This document shows positions 47,274 to 57,047 of a DNA stretch of 64,000 bases, piece by piece. Under the pieces are notes generated by a model that did not search any database, was not told where the DNA came from, and saw nothing but the letters and a program-made list of their open reading frames with translations. The first letter of the stretch is position 1; the number at the start of each line of letters is the position of its first letter. Source of the DNA: Clitoria ternatea (Eukaryota > Streptophyta > Magnoliopsida > Fabales > Fabaceae). Location: NCBI GenBank assembly GCA_037962975.1, contig CM075669.1:81698001-81762000 (forward strand). The letters run 5' to 3'. The position numbers and the translations under genes were made by a program.

Positions 47274-49283
47274 ATGGTTAAGTTGGAAGCGTTCAATAAG
47301 AAAAGGAAGCTGAATGACGGAGGAACAGCGGCTGGTTCTGTCAGTCTGATTGACTTGGACCCCAGGACGAAATTGAAGATCGACCCTCTTAACCCCTCAA
47401 AGCCCACACCGGATGGTGGTTCCAGGGACGTCATCTTAGGGGATTCCCTAGAGAAGGTCACACACATTAATGATAACCTGGAGTCAGGCATGGAGCAGCG
47501 CTTGTTGGCTCTCTTGTAGGAGTTTAAAGACCTTTTTGCATAGAGTGCAGCAGACATGCCTGGGATGGACCCTGATTTCTGTTGCCACAAACTCGTTGTT
47601 TACCCAGAAACGAGACTGACAGCCCAGAAGAAGAGGAGGTTGGGACTGGAGAAGCAGAAGGCAGCGTGTGAGCAAACAGAGGAATTGTTGAAGGCTGGTT
47701 TTATAAAGGAGATTCGCTATTCATCTTGGCTTTCCAACGTGGTGATGGTGCAGAAAGCCAATGGCAAGTGGAGGATGTGCACGGATTACATAGATCTCAA
47801 CCGATGTTGCCCCAAAGATCCGTATCCCCTCCCAAACATTGATCGTATGGTAGATGACTCATCTGGTTATCAGTACCTCAGCTTTATGGATGCTTATTCA
47901 GGGTACAATCAGATTTCGATGTGGGAAGGAGATCAAGAAAAGACGGCCTTTGTCAATGACTGTGGTGTCTTCTGCTACACCATCATGCCGTTTGGATTGA
48001 AGAACGCTGGTGCTACCTACCAGCGCATGATCAACAAAGTATTCGAAGGTATGTACACCAAGCTGGTAGAGGTATATATCGATGATATCATCGCAAAGAC
48101 TCCCGCTGGAGGGGATCACATTGACGATTTACGCCAAGTGTTCACTCGACTGCGACAATACAACATGTGGTTAAACCCATTGAAGTGCATTTTTTTCGTT
48201 CCAGTAGGGAAGTTCTTGGGATTCATGTTGACCCAGCGGGGCATCGAGGCCAACCCTGGTAAGTGTCAGGCAATACTGGATATGCAAAGCCCCAAGAGCC
48301 TAAGGGAGGTACAATCATTGAATGGGAAGGTGGCCGCTCTGGTCGGATTCATGCCCAAAATAGCACATAGATCCCTTCCTCTGTATAAGGCGTTGAAGAA
48401 ACACAAGAGCTTTGAATGGGGAGAAGAGCAAGAGCAAGCTTTCCAGCAACTTAAGGCCGTGCTTTCAAGTCCACCAATACTGGTAAAGCCTGACCCTGGT
48501 GAGACTCTAGTCCTGTATTTGGCAATTTCTGATGAGGCCTTAGGCATGGCTTTGGTCAAAGAAACTTCAGAGGGACAGAGGCCAGTGTACTTCACCAGCA
48601 AAACATTCCAGGGGGCCGAGAGCAGATATCAAAAGATAGAGAAGGCTGCTCTAGCAGTTGTGTGGGCTTCACGATGGTTGAGGCCGTATTTTCACGCGCA
48701 TCCAGTACTTGTGAGAACAGATCTACCTCTCCGTTTAGTGCTTAGTAAACCAGACCTCGCTGGAAGGATAATTAAGTGGTCCATCGAGCTTTCTGAGTTT
48801 GAAATTTCCTATGAGCCTCGAGGAGCTATTAAAGCCCAAGTTTTGGCAGATTTCATGGTGGAAATGACGGGGGCGGATCTAGCCACACCTCGAGTGTATT
48901 GGATCGTTTATGTTGATGGGTCGTCAAATAGTAAAGGTTGTGGAGCCGGTGTTGTAGTGGAAAGCGATGACGGTGTGCACTTAGAAATTTCTGTCCGATT
49001 CAATTTCAAAACCTCCAATAATCAAGCTGAGTATGAGGCATGCCTGGCCGGCCTCCGAGCGGCGATTGACATCAGAGCGTCAGAAGTAACATTGTGCAAC
49101 GATTCACAGCTGGTGATTTCACAAATCCAGGGAGAATATCAGGTCCGAGAGCCACAACTTCAACTGTACTTGAATTGTGTGAATGAACTGAAGGGGAGAT
49201 TTGATATGCTGGAATTTAAGCATGTGCCAAGAGAGGAGAACACCAGAGCGGATATCTTATCAAGGCTTGCAAGCACAAAATAG
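47274..49283 (+). pseudogene. Tat reverse transcriptase with RNase H and a second, archaeal-like RNase H
   Basis: After a linker (to 47519) interrupted by two TAG codons around FKDLFA (CAG and TGG expected), one open frame of 575 codons runs from 47556 to 49283. RT motifs include KANGKWRMCTDYIDLNRCCP, LSFMDAYSGYNQI and the catalytic YIDDI. RNase H follows with YFTSKTFQGAESRYQKIEKA. A second RNase H begins at VYVDGSSNSKGCGAGVV, continues NNQAEYEACLAGLRAA and LCNDSQLVISQIQGEY, and ends REENTRADILSRLAS. Two RNase H domains in tandem are the hallmark of Tat elements. This block itself is uninterrupted, but the flanking stops prevent normal expression. Confidence 0.93.
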
Positions 49284-49457
49284 CTGGGCAGTACCACGAC
49301 TATGGTTTAAAGCATGCTGACATCACCTAGCATCCTTCTGTTCCCTTCTCTAAATGCTATAATAGTCAATTACCCTTACGAGAACTCTTAGGTCATCCCC
49401 TACATCCGTTATCTGACGGACGGACAGCTCCCTACTGATGAGAAAGAAAGAAGGCGA
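49284..49457 (+). other. Decayed RNase H to integrase linker
   Basis: The pol frame continues here with TAG (49281), TAA (about 49307) and TAG (about 49389). The YIRYLTDGQLPTDEKERRRV block after the last stop is a normal Tat integrase N-terminal segment, in which a Trp usually precedes. Confidence 0.7.
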
Positions 49458-50624
49458 GTGAAAAGGGAACTGCTATACTTCACCATGGTCGATGGAGTTC
49501 TATACAAAAGAGGATTTTCAGTCCCATACCTCCTTTGTTTGAGAGAAGATGAAGTACAAGGAGTGTTGGAGGAAGTACACGAGGGGCAGTATGGGCACCA
49601 TGCTAGGGGCAGGAGTTTAATGAGAAAAGTCCTCAGGGCTGGATATTGGTGGCCTACGGTGTAGCAAGACTCAGCTGATTTTGTGAAGAAATGTGATGCT
49701 TGCCAAAGATTTTCCAACCTCCATCACACACCGGCCCAAGAACTCTCTTCATTCACTGTGCCATGGCCGTTCTACCAGTGGGGCCTTGATATCCTGGGTC
49801 CATTTCCTACCGCTCCAGGAGGCATTAAATATTTGATCATGGGGGTAGATTACTTCACTAAGTGGATCGAGGCTGAGCCAGTAGTACATATCACCTCTGC
49901 GCGGACAAGGCGCTTTGTATATGAAAACGTCATAGCTCAATTCGGTGTCCCAGGACGGATTGTGACTGACAATGGCACCCAGTTCACAGATAAGAAGTTC
50001 ATAGACTTGCTCAAAGGACTGGGGATAGTCCAAATTTTCTCGTCTGTTGAGCACCCCCAGACAAACGACCAAGCAGAGGTGGCTAATCGAGAGGTATTAA
50101 AGGGATTGAAGAAACGCCTTGGAAAGGCAAAGGGAGGTTGGACCGATCAACTGTGCCATGTTCTGTGGGCATATCATACTACACCACACTCTTCCACTAA
50201 TGAATCCCCATATCGACTGACTTATGGGGTCGAGGCGATGATCCCAGTAGAGCTATAAACCAGATCATCCTGAGTGGAATATTTTTCAGCGGAAGACAAT
50301 AACGCCAATCTGGCATCAGAGTTAGACGTTCTCCATGAGTTGAGAGAGGGAGCCTTTATCAGAGACCAGGCAATAAAAGTAAAGGCAGCTCTCCAGTACA
50401 ACAAGCGTGTCCAATATAGAGCATTTAACACTGGAGACCTTGTTCTGAGGAAGGCGAGTGTGGGGAATAAATTCGCTTATCAAGGGAAGTTGACACCGAC
50501 ATGGGAAGGCCCTTACAGAGTCTCTGAGGTGACTGGAAAGGGATCATACCGGCTCGAGGAGCTCGATGGAACCCCAATTCACAATAAGTGGAACACTCAG
50601 AACTTACGTATTTATTACAGCTAG
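49386..50624 (+). pseudogene. Tat integrase, interrupted
   Basis: The pieces are collinear and in the RT frame. 49458-49664 has the zinc-binding HEGQYGHHARGR part. A TAG at 49662 separates it from CDACQRF. The catalytic core shows YQWGLDILGPFP, VTDNGTQF and HPQTNDQAEVANREVLKGL. TAA at about 50256 and TGA at about 50268 follow, then 50274-50624 holds the C-terminal domain (GDLVLRKA, KLTPTWEGPYRVSEVTGKGS) ending at a normal stop. No chromodomain, as expected for Tat. The stops fit former CAG, CAA and CGA codons. Confidence 0.88.
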
Positions 50625-52309
50625 TTGGTAAGACGGCATGTGCTCTTTTTCCTTACTTGAGTTTTTTCCCATTGGGTTTTCTCAAGAAGGTTTTGACGAG
50701 GCATGGCCCCGACTACGCTTCCTTTGTAATATACATTCAGTTTAATAAAAATACAATTCATGACTCTCTCGCTCTCACCCTTTCATTTGTATGTTGTGAT
50801 TTATAGTTATAGGCTGTCATGTATAAAGACCCTCAGGACGGATGATCTCAATCACCCATTCTGTGTATTGACGATGTAACTCCTCGAGGGGCGAAATGGG
50901 CTGTAGGATTAAATCAAACCCCATTTGAAGACCCAGATTGTAGGATTAAACTGAACTCTGGGTACGGTTAGTAAGTTTGGCTGAACACCGGTGAAGGCTC
51001 GGATTGTAGGATTGAACCGAACTCCGAGTACGACTAGTAGGTTTGGCTGAACGTCGGTGAAGAACGGTGAATGGGTAAAATCTAACACCGATTGAAGATA
51101 CGGCTGGTAGGATCAAACCGAACGCCATTGAAGACCTGAGTGGTAGCATTAAACCAAACCTCAGGAAATGGGTTGTAGGATTGCACCGAACCCCATTCGA
51201 AGACCGGTGAATGGGTAAAATCCAACACCGCGTGAAGAAAAATAGTGAATGGGTAAAATCCAACACCGAGTGAAGGCTCGGATTGTAGGATTAAACCGAA
51301 CTCCGAGTACAACTTGTAGGCTTGGCCGGTTGCTATTGAAGAATCAATCGTTATTGAATTCACTCAGAAGTATTCCTGGGAATTCCTTACTCGGAAATAT
51401 TCTCCCTTGGGATTCCTTACTCAGAAACACTTCAAATTTGATACGAGACTCTTAAATTTTTTAGTCGGCAATATCTCATTGAAGTCCGATTCGTGAGCTC
51501 TATAAGCTGAGAAAATCTCACTTTGAAGTTTCAATCAGGAATTCGAAACGCACTCGTGAGACTCGTAAATTCTTTACTTGGGAAAGTCTCTACCCGAAAT
51601 GCACTCATCCGAAGTCGAAGCCTCTCTCTATCCTTAAGTGTTTCACTCGAAAAATGCTTCACTCGGTACCATATCACGTGGAGGTCATAAATTCTACACT
51701 CGGTACCATACCACGTGGAGGTCAGAAATGTTTCACCCGATACTATCCTGTTCAAAAATATTCCACTCGGAGCTATCTTGTTTCGAAATGCTCCACTCGG
51801 TGCCATACTACCCAGGAGTCAGAAATATCTCACTCGGTATTTACCCCGCTCAAAAATGTCACACTCGGGGACACCTTCTCAGGAGAGTTGCACTCGGAAA
51901 TCTCCAACCCAAACGAAGACTCGGATTGTAGGGTTAAACTGAATTAAACTGAGCGCCGTCGAAGCATCAGTCGGAAATCTTCACACGGGAATGGTCACTC
52001 GGAAATCCTCCTCCTAGAAGGATCAATATGAGAGCTTCCACTCAGAAGTCTCACTCGGAACTTCCCAGGTAATACGGCCAGAACCAATTTCACTCGGAGT
52101 GATCACTCAGAGTCAAATGCTCACTCTGAATCGGTCATTTAGAATCAAATGTTCACTCGGAGTTGTTCATTCAACGTCAAACCTCCACTCGGAATTGCTC
52201 GCTCAGAGCCGTTTGATTCACAACGCTTGGTGCCAATGTTTGACGATTAACGAGTATTACTAAGGTAAAAACATAACGTGTAATTTTGCAGGTTATACCA
52301 GCATCCAGA
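50625..52309 (+). repeat. Tandem-repeat region between Tat pol and the antisense ORF
   Basis: 50870-51340 repeats a unit of about 60 bp with TGTAGGATTRAACCGAACTC and TTTGGCTGAAC words plus GGTGAATGGGTAAAATCCAAC. 51345-52215 is dominated by CACTCGG and ACTCGGAA words every 25-50 bp. No protein-coding block is supported. Tat elements commonly carry tandem arrays here. Confidence 0.85.
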
Positions 52310-52425
52310 CCCCTCACAAGTTGTATAGCTCATATGAGCAACTTCATAAGTCCCTCCTATAAGCTAGGGGACATAATATCTGGTCTGGATACCGGTTCTA
52401 AAGACAGGGCGGTTGAATACGAATA
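52310..52425 (+). repeat. Internal copy of the polypurine-tract/LTR-start junction
   Basis: The segment matches 56165-56262, which spans the true polypurine tract and LTR start: CATCCAGA, AATAGCTCATATGAGCAAC (as TATAGCTCATATGAGCAAC here), AGTCCCTC, TAAGCTAGGGGACA and GGTCTGGATACCGG occur in the same order. Similarity stops about 25 bp into the LTR. Confidence 0.8.
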
Positions 52426-52822
52426 TTGCCATTCCACATCTGTGAGATTGAATAAACCTTTTTAATCTCCGAGAAGTTAAAGGTAACACTTCACAACAGA
52501 TATTTCCTTCCCAAAATACCCACACTCAGGGACATGGCATACTTTAACGTAAGTATCCTGTATCTATTATGGTTTTTGTTATCTTCCTCCGGGGTGAAAA
52601 CTATGCTTTAAACGACAGTACAGTTAAACAAAGCGGATGTACAATGAATGAAGAAGTAAAAGTATAGCGTATAGGTCTAAGTTATTTGGCAATCATATAC
52701 TTGTTACGAATGATAGAAGAGAAGGAAAGACGAATTTAATTGATGAGAAGAAAAGTTTTATAAGTATAGTTCATCAAAACTGGAGCTGATCCCAGTACAC
52801 AGCTATAAATAAAAGCACGAAT
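52426..52822. other. Non-coding segment downstream of the antisense ORF
   Basis: Nothing recognisable. It would contain the 3' UTR of the minus-strand aORF transcript. A minus-strand TTTATA/AATAAA-like word near 52807 (+ strand TATAAATAAAAGC) is not convincing. Confidence 0.4.
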
Positions 52823-55527
52823 TTAAAGAACAGGTGGTTGGTTCTCCGATGTGGGCACTTCCGTTCTCTCCTCTTTAGCTCCCTCAGCTTGAGTCTCATC
52901 CGCTCCGGTCTCTTGGCCAGCTTGGGCATCCTCTTGTGTTTCATTTTCGGGGCCAGGAGTGGTCAGTGTTGGTTCCATGCTTTGACCCTCCGAAAGTGGA
53001 GGCAGTTCATAAAGAGTATCAGGAGGATCCTGGTGTGAGCCGTCACCCTTCACTTCGACAAGCTTCCCTCCGTGGAATTCATAGAACGGATCCAGTCTGT
53101 ACAAATCAAGCTTCACGTCGGGGTTGCGATAAAAGATTTGACGAAGTACCAGGCCGAAGGATTCGAAAGCTACTTTCTTACATATCTCCAAGGCTTTGGT
53201 AGCCTTGGCCTTAGAAGCAGTTAATTTCTTTTGAAGCTTGGCAAAATCCTCCTCCGACGGCCCAGTGCTCACATTCCCTTTCTTCAGCTTTTCAATCTGA
53301 ATCTGTATTTCCTTCCGAAGGGCCTCCCACTCTCCTAAGCTCTTATTATGGCTGGCCTCCATCGCTGCAAGGTCGTCAGCCAGCTTAGCGGATTTCTTCT
53401 TCTTCAGTTAGAGCTCTTCTTCAAGGAGTGGAATGGACTTATTCTGCTGCTGAAGTTTAGTGACCTGCTGCTCCAGGGATTTGTTGGTGAAATGGAGCTG
53501 GCTTATTTCTTTGGTTTTCTTCTGCAGCGTCTCTTTGGCCTTAATCAGCTTCGATTCCACCCCTTTATGAATTTTAGCTTGTTTGGCCGCCCAGGCCTCC
53601 TTTATGATGATGTCGGCTTCAAGTTTTTCAACTTGTTCCATATAGTCTGCCTTGTCGCTTAAGGAGTCCAAGAGGCCGGAGAGCTCATCCAGCTGCCAGC
53701 GACCGGCCTGGCAAGCGCCTCGAACTTTGGCAGCATCGAGAGAGGGGCAGAGACAGTACCTCACCTTCAGACGAGGGGGGGCATGGTCCCCTGGAACCAG
53801 AGATAAGGAGAGAGAAAAGACTCGCTTGGAGGGTCAATCACTGGAGGAGGACCGCTCTCAGAGTCCGGTTCGGATGTGGCATGTGAAGGAGGGGCAGAAG
53901 AATCAAGGATGGGTTTCTTCCCCTTGTCTTTTTCCAGCCCAGACTCCTCGAGAGTCTTCTGGCGTTTCTTTGTAGGGTTACCAGAAGAAGGCTTCTCCAC
54001 ATCCGTTGCCTTGACCAGATGTCTCTTTTTCTTTTTCTTCTCTAGGGCGGCCTCTTCATTACCTTGCCTCGCGGCCTCAGTTTGTCCCTCAGGATCTTTC
54101 TCATCAAGAAGAGGGACTCGTCTCCCACTACAGAGGTAAGAGGAATTATTGTAGCCACTGCCTTAGTGGAGTTCCTCTTGGCCTAAATTTTGTTCTCTTC
54201 AGAAGAAGAATCGCCATCTGCTAGTATGGATTTCAGGGACAACATCTCGGGAGAGACTTTTTTGATTTGCTCTACAAAATAAGGAAAAGTGAGTTAAAAC
54301 ACAGAAGGAAAAATAATAAGAATGGAATGAATATGTAACATAACCACAGTTCAAGAACGGCTATTACGAAGGTAAGTGTCCCGAACAGCGGCATCTCCCA
54401 GAAGAAGCCTGCAAGAGAACCCCTTGAGTGCTTTTGAGGCCGATTGCATGGCACTCAACACTTTGACGGAATAAGAGGAAAGTTCGCTCTCCTCAGTATA
54501 GTAAGCACAGCTCAGCAGCAGCAAGTGCTCATGCGACCAACTGATAGGGAATTTGGTGAACCCTTCCTTATTGAGCTAGAAGACTGGCTTATTCGATTGA
54601 ACTCGGACCCGCGTGTAGTAATGTTTAAAGGAGCGTCCGTCCACCTTAGCGGATTCGGTGTAGGACTTGAAGTTCACTACCCTTGAGTCACAACGGAGTG
54701 TTATGAACCCAAGGCCGCCCTTCTTGTTGGCACGGCGGACCACTTGGCAGTAGTAAAATAGTTTGGCCACAGTGGCGGTGAAGTTGAAATGCTCTCCCAG
54801 AATTTCGAGAGCGCGCACTAAGCCCCAGCCATTAGGATGCAGTTGAGTAGGGGCGCAGTCAAGGAAGCGAAGGACGGCCATTTGAAACTCCGTCATGGGG
54901 AAGCGGACTCCCAGGTTTTGAAAGACGAAGTTGTACATATAGACCGACCTCTCGTCAGGGACACGGTGGCAGACCCTCTCCATTGGACGGGGGGGCAAGG
55001 ACGAGAAAGCGTCCCTTATACTTCTTATCGGAATAGATTTTGCAGCGGAGAGTAACTGGGTTTCCCTCTTCATTTGCATGATGAGAGGGGATGTTCAAGA
55101 ATTCCTCCTCAACCCAGTAGTATGGTTTTTCTCTGTTTAGCTTTTCCCAGTTCAGCCGATGTGCCATGACGTTGACACATCCTTCAGTAGTTCGCAGAAT
55201 CAGAGTTTTACCAGACCCTGAAATCTCCATGATACCTGATGCACGATGGAACGTATGTGTACTGTGGTAGAAGGCAACATCGTCAGAGAGGTAACCTTCA
55301 TTACTTGACCCATCGTCAGAGCAGCTGGTAGCCCTCGAGTCAAGGGGATCCTCAGGGCGGCGCCGAACAACTGGCGCTCGCGAGGAGGAAGTTTCAACCC
55401 TCTCTGAGCGACGAGGCCCGGCCACAGGAAGATTCACTGGAATCCTTCCTCCACGGTGGCTAGAGGGGGCACGAGAGCTCAGACTCCCCCTGTTTGAGGT
55501 GCCAGCGCTGCTTGTTCTAGGGCGCAT
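52823..55527 (-). pseudogene. Antisense accessory gene (aORF) of the right Tat element, broken
   Basis: Same architecture as the intact gene at 3157-5553: ATG at 55527, SDDVAFYHS, FPMTEFQMAVLRFLDCAPTQ, LHPNGWGLVRALEILGEHF, an intron at the same place (54367-54272, donor GTAATAG, acceptor TTGTAG, phase 1 after the YL codons), a basic KKKKKRHLVK/KKRQK patch, coiled coils, and a C-terminal FYEFHGGKL block near 53070. Visible lesions are a frame change in a run of seven C (about 54986), TAG in place of a conserved Trp codon (54576), TAG about 54183, a frame change at a run of seven C near 53770, and TAA at 53408. The reading is not functional as it stands. Confidence 0.85.
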
Positions 55528-55693
55528 GGTTGAAGCAAAACAAACTAAAATGATATGGAGGAAAGGGATAGGGAGGTTACCTAAAGAAGGAAGAGCTTTG
55601 TGAAGAGGAAAGGCAGCAAGGGAGTCTTCAGAAATTTGAGCAGAGGTTCACTAAGCTTGATGACAGAAGTGAATTCCAAAATTCGTTAAGTGA

Positions 55694-55705
55694 CCCTTTT
55701 ATAGG
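55694..55705 (-). promoter_or_regulatory. TATA box for the right antisense ORF
   Basis: The minus strand reads CCTATAAAAGGG about 170 bases upstream of the antisense ATG, a near-ideal plant TATA box. Spacing matches the left copy, although the surrounding sequence has diverged. Confidence 0.65.
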
Positions 55706-56236
55706 TAACGAAGAGGCACAATGTTCAGCCAAGAGTCACGACATTTATTTCAAAATGCAACTTTTTGGATTCAAACGACTTCGTCGTTTCGTAACTTAAA
55801 GCGCGAAAATAGTAACGCTTCAGGAAAGTTTTTGAACGAAACGAGCCTGTGGAAGTTGAAATCCAGGCCCAATAAGCCCAATCGACGGTTACATTCTTGG
55901 GTAATGATGGTTCACGTGTTAAAAAGGGCATATAATGTCCAATCATTTCAGACGCATTTAATGCACCCCAACAACTATTCGAATACCAAGAGTTTCGATT
56001 TCCAAAAACTCTTGGGATTTCCCCCGCTATGAATTCTTGTCTGAATCCGTTATGAAGATATCGGAAGAACGGTAACTTAATCTACAGAGCGGATGCGTTG
56101 GTAAGAAACCAAACACGCATATGTCCAAGAGTTTTTAGAAGGAACCTCGGGAGTGTTCCACCGACATCCAGATTCTCAAAGATTGAATAGCTCATATGAG
56201 CAACCTAACAGTCCCTCACATAAGCTAGGGGACAAA
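55706..56236. other. Region between the antisense gene and the 3' LTR
   Basis: Non-coding. It should contain the upstream promoter region of the antisense gene and ends in the polypurine tract (AGGGGACAAA at about 56227-56236) directly before the LTR start TGATCC. Confidence 0.6.
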
Positions 56237-57042
56237 TGATCCGGTCTGGATACCGGACCCCAAAGTTATGACGTCAGAGTGACCTCTTAAAGGAGCATCC
56301 GGTGTCACAGGAAGACAGTGCCGCAATGGACATCCGTTGTCATTGTATCCGTCCTCACTTCATTAAATGATTCATCCGTCCTCTCTACGACAGATACCTT
56401 ATCTGTTCTCATTTCCATGATGTGTATAACCGTTTGCCTCAGGATCACTATGAGATAAGAGTTCCTTATAACTTATCAGCGAAGATACCCTGCATAGCGG
56501 AATGTGTCTATGTCAATTACCTCAAAGAGTAAGTACAATTGTTAGCGAAATATGCGGAAATGTGATTATCCTCCATCCCTATCACAGGATCGTACTCTGA
56601 TAATTGACCTACCCCCCTGACACACTCTGAGTACTGAGTCATCTTGATTGACACACTTAACACGCTATCAGAACCAAGGGGCCTACTTGCATCCAACGAT
56701 TCATTTCCTACGTTCAACTATAAATAGCATGTTCCAATACACATGCAAGGTTACGTTGTTCTATCTTACATTTTACTATTGCATTGCTTGAGTATTCATT
56801 GAGTTACCTATACTCCTCTAACTTGAGCGTCGGAGAATCTTCGCAGGTGGCACCACCTTTCGCCCCCCTTCAATGCGAAACACTAGTGTGAAGGATCTCC
56901 AGGACAACAAGACCGGTTTCTCCCATTGAGAGGCCGAATTACAATACCAGATACCTACTGTACCGGCGTATAAACCCTAAGACACTTACACTCTTGTGGC
57001 TGGTCCCACACTGGATCCTAGACCCCGGTTCAGACCAGTTCA
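56237..57042 (+). repeat. 3' LTR of the right Tat element
   Basis: 806 bp, starts TGATCCGGTCTGG, TATA box 56719-56726, ends CCAGTTCA, followed by the target duplication ATTAT. Confidence 0.93.
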
Positions 57043-57047
57043 ATTAT

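Larger units (their letters stand above)
30254..57042 (+). mobile_element. Complete but inactive Tat-lineage Ty3/gypsy element with nested Tekay insertion
   Basis: LTRs at 30254-31058 and 56237-57042 (805 and 806 bp) start TGAYCCKGTCTGG and end CCAGTTCA. The 5-bp target duplication ATTAT flanks the element (30249-30253 and 57043-57047), and the undamaged target is visible in T3's other LTR near 61715. The order is LTR, primer site, gag, protease, RT, RNase H, second RNase H, integrase, tandem repeats, antisense ORF, polypurine tract, LTR. The double RNase H marks the Tat lineage. Without the 14-kb insert it would be about 12.75 kb. Many stops disable gag-pol. Confidence 0.93.

Noticed and set aside
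51082..51942. Several overlapping frames of 90-106 codons
   Set aside because: Produced by tandem repeats; reading frames occur on both strands and translate to repetitive sequence.
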